A DNA stretch of 64,000 bases from Saccharopolyspora dendranthemae (lineage in GTDB: Bacteria > Actinomycetota > Actinomycetes > Mycobacteriales > Pseudonocardiaceae): positions 310,001-374,000 of the forward strand of contig NZ_VIWX01000005.1 of NCBI RefSeq assembly GCF_007829955.1, given 5' to 3'. Positions 8,170 to 16,316 of the stretch are shown here, one piece after another; the first letter of the stretch is position 1, and every line of letters begins with the position of its first letter. The position numbers and the translations under genes are program-made. The notes below the pieces were generated by a model. The model was not told where the DNA came from, searched no databases, and was given only the letters and a program-made list of their open reading frames with translations.

Positions 8170-11055
8170 CTATGCCCGCACCAGGCGCACCGACATGCCC
8201 AGCTTGGCGTCGGTGTGCTCGTCCGCCTCGGGGCTTTCGACGACCTCGGTGGCGAGCACGGCCCGGGAGATCTCGTCTCGGTGCGCCCGCACCGCCGACC
8301 CGATCTCCGCGGAGCCGCTCCAGCGCAACGAGATCCGGTCGGTGATCTGCAAACCGTCCTGCTTGCGGCAGTTCTGGACGAACCGGACGATCTCCCGCAC
8401 CAGTCCGGCCAGCCTCAGCTCCGGCGTGATCTCGACGTCGAGCGCGATCGAGACCTCCCGCTGCGTCTCCGACGCCCACCCCGACCGCGGCACGTCCCCG
8501 TTCACGACCTCGCGGACGTTGATCTCCTCGGCCAGGTCGGCGCGCAGCGCGGCGGGAAGATCCGGGCTGATCACGGCCATCGCTAGCGGCTGGCGCACCT
8601 TGAGGTTCTCGGTGCGGCGCAACGAACGTCCCGCCACCGCCAGCTTCCGCTCGATGTCGACCTGGGTCAGCAGCGCCTCGTCGATCAGCTCCGCGTCGGG
8701 CTCCGGCCAGGACGCCAGGTGCACGGAATCGGGGTGACCGGGAGACCCCGGGCGCACGCTGTGCTCCCAGACCTCCTCGGTGATGAACGGGACGAACGGC
8801 GCCAGCAGCCGGGTCAGCACGTCCAGGCACTCGTGCAGCGTGCGCAGCGCGTTGACCTCGCCGTCCCAGAACCTCGGGCGGGACCGGCGCACGTACCAGT
8901 TCGACAGGTCGTCGACGAACTCCGCCAGAACCCGTCCCGCGCCGGCGGTGTCGTAGTCCTCCAACCGCGCATCGACCTGCTGCGCGACCTGGTTCACCCG
9001 AGCCAGCGCCCACCGGTCCAGCACCGGCCGGTCGGCGGGCGGATCCGGTTCGCCCCAGTCGGCCAGCGAGGCGTAGCGGTTGAAGAACGACGCCGTGTTC
9101 CAGTACGTCAGCAGCACCTTGCGGACGATCTCGCGCAGCGCCTCGTGCCCGACCCGGCGTGGTGACCAGGGCGAACCGCTGCACAACATGAACCAGCGCA
9201 GCGCGTCCGCGCCGTGGGCGTCCATCAGCGGCAGCGGTTCCAGCACGTTGCCCAGGTGCTTGCTCATCTTCCGGCCGTCGTCGGCCAGGATGTGCCCCAG
9301 GCACACCACGTTCCGGTAGCTGGAGCGGTCGAACAGCAGCGTGCCGATCGCCATCAGCGTGTAGAACCAGCCGCGGGTCTGGTCCAGCGCCTCGCAGATG
9401 TAGTCCGCCGGGTAGGTGCGCTCCAGCTCCTGCGCGCTGCCGTCGACGTGCGGGTAGCCCAGCTGCGCGAACGGCATCGACCCCGAGTCGAACCAGGCGT
9501 CGATCACCTCCGGCACCCGCGCGGCCGTCGTACCGCACACCGGGCAGGCGAAGGTGATCTCGTCGATGTGCGGCCGGTGCGGATCGAGGTCACCGAGATC
9601 GCGGCCGCTGCGTTCACCCAGCTCGGCGCGCGATCCGATCGCCGTCACGTGGCCCTGCGGGCAGCGCCACAGCGGCAGGGGAGTGCCCCAGTAGCGGTTG
9701 CGGGACAGCGCCCAGTCGACGTTGCCCGCCAGCCAGTCGCCGAACCTGCCGTGCTTGACGTGCTCCGGGTACCAGCGGGTGTTCTCGTTCTCCCGCTGGA
9801 GATTTTGGTGAATCGCGGTCGTGCGGATGTACCAGGACGGCTGCGCGTAGTGCAGCAGCGGCGTGTGGCAGCGCCAGCAGTGCGGGTAGGCGTGTTCGAT
9901 CGTCCCGGCGCCGAGCAGCAGGTCCCGCCGCCGCAGGTCCTCGACGATCACCGGGTTCGCTTCCTTGAAGAACATCCCGCCGACCAGCGGCAACGCCGGG
10001 TCGAAGCGTCCGTCCGAGCCGATCGGGTTGACCACGGGGAGGCCGTTGGCCCGGCCGGCCGCGAGGTCGTCGGGCCCGAACGCGGGTGCCAGGTGCACCA
10101 GTCCGGTGCCGTCGGTGGTGGAGACGTGGCCGGAGAGCACCACGCGGTGCGCGTCGGCGACCTCGACCAGGTCGAACGGCGGCCGGTAGGTGAGGCCTTC
10201 CAGCTCGCGGCCGGGCATCCGGGTCAGCTCTTCGCCCTCGACGGCGGCGGCCAGCGGCTCGGCGACCACGAAGGTACCGCGCTCACCGCGTTTGAGCAGG
10301 TAGGTGACCTCGGGGTGGACGGCGACGGCGGTGTTGGACACCAGGGTCCACGGCGTCGTCGTCCACACCAGCAGCTCCGCGACCTGGCCCGCCAGCGGGG
10401 CGTTGAGCGGCAGTCGCACGAAAACCGAGGGATCCTCGACCGTTTCGTATCCCTGCGCGACCTCGTGCGCGGACAACGTCGTCTGGTCGCGCGGGCAGTA
10501 CGGGGCCGCGCGGTAGTCCTCCACCAGCAGCCCGTCGTCGAAGATCCGCCGCAGTGCCCACCACACGCTGTCCACGTAGGACTCCGACATGGTCCAGTAC
10601 GCGGTGGAGAAGTCGATCCAGTAGCCCATCCGCGTCGTGACGTCCTCGAACTCGCCGACGTAGCGCTGCACCGATTCCCGGCAACGCGCGTTGAACTCGG
10701 CGATCCCGAAGCGCTCCACGTCCGGCTTGCCGGTCAGCCCCAGCTCGCGCTCCACCGCCAGCTCCACGGGGAGGCCGTGGCAGTCCCAGCCCGCCCTGCG
10801 CGGCACCCGGTACCCCTTCATGGTGCGGAACCGGGGGAAGACGTCCTTGAACACCCGCGCCTCCACGTGGTGGGTGCCCGGTGTCCCGTTGGCCGTCGGC
10901 GGGCCTTCGTAGAAGACCCACAGCGGGCCGTCGGCTGTCCGCTCCAGGCTCCGCTGGAAGATCCGGTGCTCCTGCCACCACTCGATGCGCCGCCGCTCGG
11001 CCTCCGGCAGGTCGATCGCCGAGGCCAGCGGGCGGAAGGGAGAAGCCGATCTCAT
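8170..11055 (-). CDS. ileS: Isoleucyl-tRNA synthetase, IleS2 type
   Basis: 961 residues; charges tRNA-Ile. Class I signatures: PPTANGTPGTHHVEAR (residues about 52-67), where the HIGH element reads GTHH, and KMSKH at about 595-599. The CP1 editing domain is present, with WTTTPWTL and HLAPAFGPDD. A zinc-binding CPVCGTT lies near residue 510. The central YCPRDQTTLSAHEVAQGYET and the HIGH-region wording resemble the eukaryote-like IleS2 branch, which in known members resists mupirocin, rather than the longer housekeeping actinobacterial IleS. Only about 100 bp separate it from the divergent IclR gene, so there is no room for a T-box leader. Whether a second ileS exists elsewhere cannot be told. 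Confidence 0.93.
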   Translation of the reverse strand: MRSASPFRPLASAIDLPEAERRRIEWWQEHRIFQRSLERTADGPLWVFYEGPPTANGTPGTHHVEARVFKDVFPRFRTMKGYRVPRRAGWDCHGLPVELAVERELGLTGKPDVERFGIAEFNARCRESVQRYVGEFEDVTTRMGYWIDFSTAYWTMSESYVDSVWWALRRIFDDGLLVEDYRAAPYCPRDQTTLSAHEVAQGYETVEDPSVFVRLPLNAPLAGQVAELLVWTTTPWTLVSNTAVAVHPEVTYLLKRGERGTFVVAEPLAAAVEGEELTRMPGRELEGLTYRPPFDLVEVADAHRVVLSGHVSTTDGTGLVHLAPAFGPDDLAAGRANGLPVVNPIGSDGRFDPALPLVGGMFFKEANPVIVEDLRRRDLLLGAGTIEHAYPHCWRCHTPLLHYAQPSWYIRTTAIHQNLQRENENTRWYPEHVKHGRFGDWLAGNVDWALSRNRYWGTPLPLWRCPQGHVTAIGSRAELGERSGRDLGDLDPHRPHIDEITFACPVCGTTAARVPEVIDAWFDSGSMPFAQLGYPHVDGSAQELERTYPADYICEALDQTRGWFYTLMAIGTLLFDRSSYRNVVCLGHILADDGRKMSKHLGNVLEPLPLMDAHGADALRWFMLCSGSPWSPRRVGHEALREIVRKVLLTYWNTASFFNRYASLADWGEPDPPADRPVLDRWALARVNQVAQQVDARLEDYDTAGAGRVLAEFVDDLSNWYVRRSRPRFWDGEVNALRTLHECLDVLTRLLAPFVPFITEEVWEHSVRPGSPGHPDSVHLASWPEPDAELIDEALLTQVDIERKLAVAGRSLRRTENLKVRQPLAMAVISPDLPAALRADLAEEINVREVVNGDVPRSGWASETQREVSIALDVEITPELRLAGLVREIVRFVQNCRKQDGLQITDRISLRWSGSAEIGSAVRAHRDEISRAVLATEVVESPEADEHTDAKLGMSVRLVRA

Positions 11056-11159
11056 GCCCCCATGGTGGAGCCGCGCGGCCGTCGCGCGCTCGCTGTACTG
11101 TTCGGTAGGTCCCGCCCGGGGGTGGGGCGCGGTGATGAGCGAGCAGGAGGATCCCAGGG

Positions 11160-11939
11160 GTGACGGCGGAGGACGCGGCCAGCTCGCACGGGCAGAACCT
11201 GGTGAAGTCGGCGGACCGCGCCTTGATCATCCTGGAGCTGCTCTCACGGGGGCGGCACCGGCTCAGCGACATCGCCGAGACTCTCCGGCTGCCGCTGTCC
11301 AGCGTGCACGGCTTGCTCGGGACCCTCGTGCACCGCGGTTTCGCCGAGTTCGACCCGACCACCCGCACCTACGGGCTCGGGCTCAAGGCCTGGACCGTCG
11401 GGCAGGGCTACACCGGTCACCGCGACATCGTCGGGCTGGCGCTGCCGCTGATGGAGCGCCTCGCGCAGCAGACCGGTGAGACCGTGCAGCTCTCGCGGCT
11501 GGACGGCATCGAGAACGTCTACATCGCCATCGCCGAGTCCCCGCAACCGATGAAGCTCGTCTCCGCGGTGGGCATGCGGCTGCCTGCGCACTCGGTCGCG
11601 CTCGGCAAGGCGCTGCTGGCGGGGCTGAGCGACGACGAGGTCGCGGCCCGCTACGAGGACGTCAAGCTGGAGCGCTTCACCGACAACACGATCACCGATC
11701 TCGCGGAGCTGCTCGCCCGGCTCGACGAGGTCCGCCGCGACGGCTACTCGGTCGACGACGAGGAGTACATCGTGGGCTGCCGCTGCCTGGCGGTGCCGAT
11801 CCGCGACCACGCGGGAGAAGTCGTCGCAGGCATGTCGGTCTCCGCTCCCACCCCCCGCTGCGGCCCCGACTGGACCGAGGCCACCAAAGCCCCCCTCACC
11901 GAAGTGGTGGAAGCAATCCACCACCAACTACGCCACTGA
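11160..11939 (+). CDS. IclR family transcriptional regulator
   Basis: 259 residues from a GTG preceded by GCAGGAGG. Residues 15-75 form the IclR winged helix-turn-helix (RALIILELLSRGRHRLSDIA, then LPLSSVHGLLGTLVHRGF). The effector-binding domain follows, with ETVQLSRLDGIENVYIA, LPAHSVALGKALLA and a C-terminal CRCLAVPIRDHAGEVVAGMS, the typical ligand-site end. It is divergent from ileS; no catabolic operon lies next to it, so the regulated pathway is unknown. Confidence 0.92.
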   Translation: MTAEDAASSHGQNLVKSADRALIILELLSRGRHRLSDIAETLRLPLSSVHGLLGTLVHRGFAEFDPTTRTYGLGLKAWTVGQGYTGHRDIVGLALPLMERLAQQTGETVQLSRLDGIENVYIAIAESPQPMKLVSAVGMRLPAHSVALGKALLAGLSDDEVAARYEDVKLERFTDNTITDLAELLARLDEVRRDGYSVDDEEYIVGCRCLAVPIRDHAGEVVAGMSVSAPTPRCGPDWTEATKAPLTEVVEAIHHQLRH

Positions 11940-11986
11940 CCATCGCCACTCCAACGTTGGTCGGCAACGGCGCGATCCTCGCCAGG

Positions 11987-12026
11987 CCCCAGTTTTAGTC
12001 ATGGGTCATAATTGAGCGGACTTGCG
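11987..12026. repeat. Dispersed palindromic element R2, degenerate half copy
   Basis: Carries CCCCAGTTTTAGTC (11987-12000) and then ATAATTGAGCGGACTT, which matches the interior ATAACTGAGCGGACAT of the intact copy at 56885-56966. The opposite arm GACTAAAACTGGG is missing, so this is a decayed or truncated member. Confidence 0.6.
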
Positions 12027-12110
12027 TAACCAAAAGACACTCCTCCCCAGACCCAACGGCCCGGAATCAGGGTGTCCAGACGCCCACCGTGTTGATCTGA
12101 TTGCTTTCTG

Positions 12111-12608
12111 GTGACTACTGTCAACCCAGTGGAAACAGAAGATGCTGGCGACGGCAAATGGGCGCAGCGGCGTGCGGCACGGCGAGCGGCCGCAGCCGAA
12201 GTGCCGGCAACGCTACCCAGCGTTGAACAAATTCGTGTCCACAAACCAAGGCAATCCGTCGTCTCTCTCGTCCTGTTGATCACTGCACTGCTCGCATGGG
12301 TGCCCGTTGCCGGCTATTTCGTCCCGGCGGCTGGGCTTCTGATGGTGCTGTGCATTTCGGCAGCGATCGGCGTCGCGAAAGGCAGGCACGCCGCCAGGGT
12401 GATGGTGACGATCGTGCTTGCGGTGCTCTACCTGTTGCTGTTGCCTTACTGCTGGCTGGGCTTCACTGACCCGCATCCGAGCGGCCCCGCATACGCCTTG
12501 ATGGACGTCTACGCAGTCCTGGCTTCCGGTACGGCTTTGTTGCTGATGTATCTACCAGCAACCGACAGCTACATACGCCGGGTGACTGCTGCTCGGAAAG
12601 CGAGCTGA
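12111..12608 (+). CDS. Small integral membrane protein of unknown function
   Basis: 165 residues from GTG at 12111. A charged N-terminus of about 45 residues (WAQRRAARRAAAAEV) precedes four hydrophobic helices at about 48-66, 68-86, 95-113 and 128-147. I do not recognise a named family. It lies just upstream of the direct repeat and type VII toxin cassette but has its own spacing and may be unrelated to it. No clear Shine-Dalgarno precedes the GTG, so the start is only probable. Confidence 0.6.
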   Translation: MTTVNPVETEDAGDGKWAQRRAARRAAAAEVPATLPSVEQIRVHKPRQSVVSLVLLITALLAWVPVAGYFVPAAGLLMVLCISAAIGVAKGRHAARVMVTIVLAVLYLLLLPYCWLGFTDPHPSGPAYALMDVYAVLASGTALLLMYLPATDSYIRRVTAARKAS

Positions 12609-12643
12609 CTCCACGTACGCGGAGAGCGCACTTCATGAACTGC
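12608..12643 (+). repeat. Direct repeat flanking toxin cassette, left copy
   Basis: The stretch beginning CTCCACGTACGCGGAGAGCG at about 12609 and continuing CACTTCATGAACTG is repeated, with few mismatches, at about 14764-14798 on the other side of the toxin/immunity genes. Each copy begins with a near-palindromic CTCCACGTnCGnGGAG block. Confidence 0.6.
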
Positions 12644-12782
12644 ACTTTTCGGAGTGGCGTCGCACGTTATCCGTCATGATCGGTCTGCTCCATTCGAGGG
12701 AAGATCCGTACTTCCTGCTCGATGGCTTGCCTGGTTTTCTACCGTGTCGCCTGGAGACCAGATAGCTGGGGACGGAGTTTGT

Positions 12783-13111
12783 GTGGTGGACGGCTTTCGG
12801 GTCGACTTGACCGCGTTGGACCGCGCCGCGCGGGGCGTACGCGCGAAACGATCGAGGCGATGAACCGCAAGCCGGTCGAGGATCTCGATTGCCCGGCTGA
12901 AGCGTTCGGTCATCAGCGCCTTGCCACCACGGTGAGCGAGTTCTGCGATCGGTGGGATGTCGGAGTCAGCAACCTCGCCGAGGACGCCGAGGAGGTCGCC
13001 GGGCGCCTCGATCAGTGCGTGCAGGACTACCGCCGCACCGATGAGGCCGCCCGAGCGCACCTCGTCGACGTCATCGCCAGTGCGTCCGGCGAGGACCCGG
13101 CCGCCGAGTGA
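12783..13111 (+). pseudogene. EspC/WXG100-like small T7SS protein, frameshifted
   Basis: Starting at GTG 12783 (GACGGAG upstream) the frame encodes VVDGFRVDLTALDRAARGVR and then runs into a stop at 12861-12863. The rest of the family sequence, RETIEAMNRKPVEDLD...GHQRLATTVSEFCDRW...VAGRLDQCVQDYRRTDEAAR, is in another frame up to 13111. The break is a CGCGCG run at 12838-12845: two extra bases (GC) there would explain it exactly. The family is a roughly 105-residue helical-hairpin protein encoded next to T7SS toxins. Its TGA overlaps the toxin ATG. A sequencing error in the CG run is possible. Confidence 0.75.
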
Positions 13112-14331
13112 TGGCAGCAGAACTCGGCTCCACCGATGACCCCAAGGCCCTCATCCCCGGGGACACCGCTGCCGTGCGCGCGACCTCGGAGGCGATGCGG
13201 CGCTACGGCGATTCCCTTGCTGAGGCTGGTGACGGGCTCAAGCGCATCGACAGCAGCGAAGGCTGGCAAGGCGAGGCAGGCGAGCAATTCCGGGCGGCCT
13301 TCGATGGCGAGCCCACCAAGTGGATCACCGCCGGTGACAGCTTTCACCACGCTGCCGGGGCGCTGGAGAGCTACAGCCAGACCCTGACCTGGGCTCAAAG
13401 CCAGGCTGCCGAGGCAATCCGGCTCTGGAACGAAGGCGAAGCCGCAACCGAGCAGGCACAAACCAACCACGCCCAGCGCCTCGAACAGGCCCAGCAGCAC
13501 GCGCAACCGGGCGCACCGGCACCGCAGATCGCCTTCCATGATCCAGGTGAGGCCAAACGCCAAGCCGCCCGAGCGACCCTGGGCCGGGCCCGCACCCAGC
13601 TGGCCACGGCCGGTGACCAGGTGGCCGACGTGGTCGGCCGAGCAGGCGACAAGGCCCCGGCCGAGCGAAGCTGGATCGCCGAGGCCGGCGAGGCGATCGG
13701 AAATGCCGCGGGGACCGCAATCAACGGACTCGCCTCGTTCGGCAACGCCGCCCTGCACCATCCCGAACTCGTCGCCAGCGCCGTCGGTGGTGCCGCACTC
13801 ACCGCCGTCAGTTCAGCCGCGATGGCCGGCGGTGTCGTGCTCGATGCCACCGGTGCGGGAGCGGTGGTCGGTGCGCCGGTGAACTACGTCGCCGGGGCGG
13901 GCATGGTCGCCGGCGGGGCGATGGTCGCCGCTTCCGTCGGCGGGCTTGGGGCCGAAGCAGCGGGTGACGACTCGGTCGAGGTCGTCGACACCAGCGATGC
14001 CGAGCCCGCCCCTGCGCCGGAGCTGCCGTGGGAAGACCCGGCCGTACAAGAGAAACTTCCCGAAGAATGGGGAGACGGCAACGCCACCAAGAAGGGCGTC
14101 GGGCAACGCTGGCAAGACCCCAACGACCCTGGTAGCGGCGTTAGGATCGACGAAGGAAACCCGAACAACTCCCAACCCACCCAGCAGGTCGACCATGTCA
14201 TCGTCCGCGATCAAGGCAAGGTCATCGGCCGGGACGGCGAGCCGATCTCCGGGTCGGTCAAGCAAGATCCCGAAAACGCGCACATCCCGCTCAGCGAATG
14301 GAAGCAGTGGAAATCGTGGAACCAGCCGTAA
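13111..14331 (+). CDS. Type VII secreted polymorphic toxin (Ntox24-like C-terminus)
   Basis: 406 residues. Residues 1-150 form the helical T7SS signal region, with GWQGEAGEQFRAAF supplying the WxG-type turn and a coiled stretch rich in Gln and Ala. Residues about 205-300 are Ala/Gly-rich and hydrophobic, as in trafficking segments of such toxins. The C-terminal 100 residues, with GQRWQDPNDPGSGVRIDEGN, QQVDHVIVRDQGKVIGRDG and AHIPLSEWKQW, resemble a polymorphic toxin domain I recall as type 24, probably a nuclease; the number is from memory. Conserved His, Asp and Arg residues fit catalysis. The immunity gene overlaps its 3' end. Confidence 0.8.
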   Translation: MAAELGSTDDPKALIPGDTAAVRATSEAMRRYGDSLAEAGDGLKRIDSSEGWQGEAGEQFRAAFDGEPTKWITAGDSFHHAAGALESYSQTLTWAQSQAAEAIRLWNEGEAATEQAQTNHAQRLEQAQQHAQPGAPAPQIAFHDPGEAKRQAARATLGRARTQLATAGDQVADVVGRAGDKAPAERSWIAEAGEAIGNAAGTAINGLASFGNAALHHPELVASAVGGAALTAVSSAAMAGGVVLDATGAGAVVGAPVNYVAGAGMVAGGAMVAASVGGLGAEAAGDDSVEVVDTSDAEPAPAPELPWEDPAVQEKLPEEWGDGNATKKGVGQRWQDPNDPGSGVRIDEGNPNNSQPTQQVDHVIVRDQGKVIGRDGEPISGSVKQDPENAHIPLSEWKQWKSWNQP

Positions 14332-14711
14332 CCCCGCTCCGCTACCCCGAAATGCGGGCCGAGGTCATCGACGCGGTCACCTCCCTCGCTGACCCCGACT
14401 ACCAGCAGAAAGTCTGGATCCGACGCGAGTACCCGCAACCGGGCTTCTACGACGACCTCACCACCAACATCAACATCCTCTTCGATGACATCTGCGTCCT
14501 CCCCGATCCCCAAACCCGAGTCGGAATCGTCCTGCACCCCAACGAAGTCGATGTCATGAAGGCCCTCAGCGACGTACTCGAGCCACTAGTCGACGAACTC
14601 GGCGACGCGTCCGACGCCCAATACCTCAACCACCCGCAGTGGGCACGAGTCGTCGCAGCAGCTCGACACGCTCGCCAAACGCTCATTCAGAGCGACGCCG
14701 CCAAATCCTGA
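14298..14711 (+). CDS. SCO4402-like immunity protein
   Basis: 137 residues. It starts inside the toxin gene, 34 bases before its stop, an arrangement typical of immunity genes. The protein contains LRYPEMRAEVIDAVTSLADP, WIRREYPQPGFYDDL, VLPDPQTRVGIVLHPNEVD and DAQYLNHPQWARVV, the pattern of SCO4402-family proteins found beside actinomycete toxins. It is acidic and cytosolic with no signal peptide. Inference: it neutralises the adjacent toxin in the producing cell. Confidence 0.78.
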   Translation: MEAVEIVEPAVTPLRYPEMRAEVIDAVTSLADPDYQQKVWIRREYPQPGFYDDLTTNINILFDDICVLPDPQTRVGIVLHPNEVDVMKALSDVLEPLVDELGDASDAQYLNHPQWARVVAAARHARQTLIQSDAAKS

Positions 14712-14763
14712 ACCACCCACTCCGACAGGGCCGTTCATCCGGCGGTTCTCTCATTCCGATCAC

Positions 14764-14798
14764 CTCCACGTGCGTGGAGAGCGCACTTCGTGACTTGT
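14764..14798 (+). repeat. Direct repeat flanking toxin cassette, right copy
   Basis: CTCCACGTGCGTGGAGAGCG followed by CACTTCGTGACTTG, matching the left copy at about 12609. The first 16 bases form a perfect palindrome, CTCCACGTGCGTGGAG apart from its 2-base centre. The 150 bases after it, up to the dioxygenase stop at 14949, hold nothing I can identify. Confidence 0.6.
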
Positions 14799-14948
14799 GG
14801 GGGGTTCTCCCGTGATGAGCGGAATTGAGTCCCCACTCCCGGGGCCACATGATTCACACTCCAGGGCTTCGATCGTGGACGGTTCTGACCGAAACTGCCT
14901 CTCGCCGGCTCAGCCCGACCAACGCGGCCGGCGCGGGGTTCTGTTGGG

Positions 14949-15716
14949 TCAGCCGAACTGGATCGAGCGTTTGGCGAGGCCCCACCAGAAGCCCTGGATG
15001 GGGACCGTCTGGGCGCTGAGGTCGTCGCCTGCTGCTCCGAGGGTGACGAAGAGGGGCGCGAAGTGCTCGGTGCGCGGGTGCGCGAGCCGGCCAGCGGGGG
15101 CCTTGCGCTCGAAGTCCAGGAGCGCGTCGACGTCGCCCGAGGCGAGCGCTCCGCCTCCCCAGTCGTCGAACTCCACGGACCAGCTCGGGGTCGACGGCGA
15201 GCGCAGCGCCGAGAGGTTGTGGGTGAAGAACCCGCTGCCGACGATCAGCACGCCCTCGTCGCGCAGCGGTTGGAGCGACCGTCCGAGGCGCATCAGGGCT
15301 TCGGGCTCCAGGGTGGGCATGGAGATCTGCAGCACGGGGATGTCGGCGTCCGGGTACATCTCCTTCAGCGGCACGTAGGCGCCGTGGTCGAGGCCGCGGT
15401 CGGGCACGTCGACCACGGGTGTGTCGGCACCGCCCAGAAGCGCGCGCACCCGCTCGGCCAGGGCCGGAGCGCCGGGAGCGGCGTAGCGGACGTCGTAGTA
15501 CCGGTCGGGGAAGCCCCAGAAGTCGTAGACCAGCGGAACGGTCCTGGTCGCGCCGATCGCCAGGGGTGCTTCCTCCCAGTGCGCGGAGATGATCAGGATC
15601 GCTTCCGGGCGTCGCAGGTCGCTCGACCAGGCGGCGAGCTCGTCGGGCCAGAGGTCGTCGTCGGCCAGCGGCGGTGCGCCGTGGCTGAGGTACAGGGCGG
15701 GCATGCGATCGGCCAT
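14949..15716 (-). CDS. Class III extradiol dioxygenase, DODA/YgiD type
   Basis: 255 residues. The N-terminal MPALYLSHGAPP supplies the first metal-binding His, IISAHWEE the second, and VPDRGLDHGAYVPL and SGFFTHNLSAL complete the non-haem iron or zinc site typical of the LigB/DODA family. Such enzymes open catechol rings, for example 4,5-DOPA. AGGAGG lies 7 bases before the ATG. Its promoter gap is shared with a divergent MarR regulator and holds a clear operator, so induction by a phenolic or catecholic compound is likely. Confidence 0.9.
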   Translation of the reverse strand: MADRMPALYLSHGAPPLADDDLWPDELAAWSSDLRRPEAILIISAHWEEAPLAIGATRTVPLVYDFWGFPDRYYDVRYAAPGAPALAERVRALLGGADTPVVDVPDRGLDHGAYVPLKEMYPDADIPVLQISMPTLEPEALMRLGRSLQPLRDEGVLIVGSGFFTHNLSALRSPSTPSWSVEFDDWGGGALASGDVDALLDFERKAPAGRLAHPRTEHFAPLFVTLGAAGDDLSAQTVPIQGFWWGLAKRSIQFG

Positions 15717-15730
15717 CGGAGGCCTCCTAG

Positions 15731-15781
15731 TTCGAATTTGAATCAAATGTACCTCGTGGTTCAAATTCGAACAAGATAGGA
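15731..15781. promoter_or_regulatory. MarR operator and divergent promoter
   Basis: Inverted repeat TTCGAATTTGAA (15731-15742) and TTCAAATTCGAA (15760-15771), 12 of 12 paired. A nested dyad TTTGAATCAAA lies at 15737-15747. It fills the 72-bp gap between the divergent dioxygenase and marR starts. TAGGAT at 15776-15781 may be the marR -10 element. AT-rich symmetric sites of this kind are typical for MarR proteins. Confidence 0.8.
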
Positions 15782-15788
15782 TGGGGGA

Positions 15789-16247
15789 GTGACCGAACCG
15801 CGCTGGCTCGACGCCGACGAGATGGCCGCCTGGAACGCCTTCGTCGAGGTGGGCAACCTCGTGAACCGCCGCGTCGAGCAACAGCTCCGCGAGCAGGCGG
15901 GTCTCTCCCACCCGCAGTACGAGATCCTGGTCCGCCTCGCGGCCGCCGACGGGGGCGAGGTCCGCATGTCCGAGCTCGCACAGCTCGTGGTGACCTCCAA
16001 GAGCGGCCTGACCTACCAGGTCACGCAGCTGGAGAAGGCGGGGTTCGTGCGCCGCCGCACCTGCGACACCGATGACCGGGGCGTGATCGCCTGCTTGACC
16101 GAGGCCGGCCGCCGCAAGCTGGAGGACACCGCACCGGGTCACGTGGAGATCGTCCGCGAGCACCTCATCGACGTGCTCGACCGCGACCAGCTGCGCGCGC
16201 TCGCCGACGTGCTGGGCACGGTCTCCCGCGAGCTGCGCGGGTCTTGA
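15789..16247 (+). CDS. MarR family transcriptional regulator
   Basis: 152 residues from GTG with GGGGGA close upstream. MarR fold with the recognition segment VRMSELAQLVVTSKSGLTYQ and the wing CDTDDRGVIACLTEAGRRKL, where Asp-x-Arg of the wing (DTDDRG) contacts the minor groove. The long last helix ends ALADVLGTVSRELRGS. It is divergent from the DODA-type dioxygenase and very probably represses it and itself through the repeat at 15731-15771. Confidence 0.92.
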   Translation: MTEPRWLDADEMAAWNAFVEVGNLVNRRVEQQLREQAGLSHPQYEILVRLAAADGGEVRMSELAQLVVTSKSGLTYQVTQLEKAGFVRRRTCDTDDRGVIACLTEAGRRKLEDTAPGHVEIVREHLIDVLDRDQLRALADVLGTVSRELRGS

Positions 16248-16316
16248 CGCCGCTCGTGCGCGCTGATCGGATTTCGCTGGCTCGAAGCATTTTCACGTGG
16301 GCGAAGCGGGGTCGGC

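Noticed and set aside
11056..11159. T-box leader expected before ileS
   Set aside because: Only about 100 bases separate ileS from the divergent iclR start, too short for a T-box, and no specifier or T-box-like sequence was seen.
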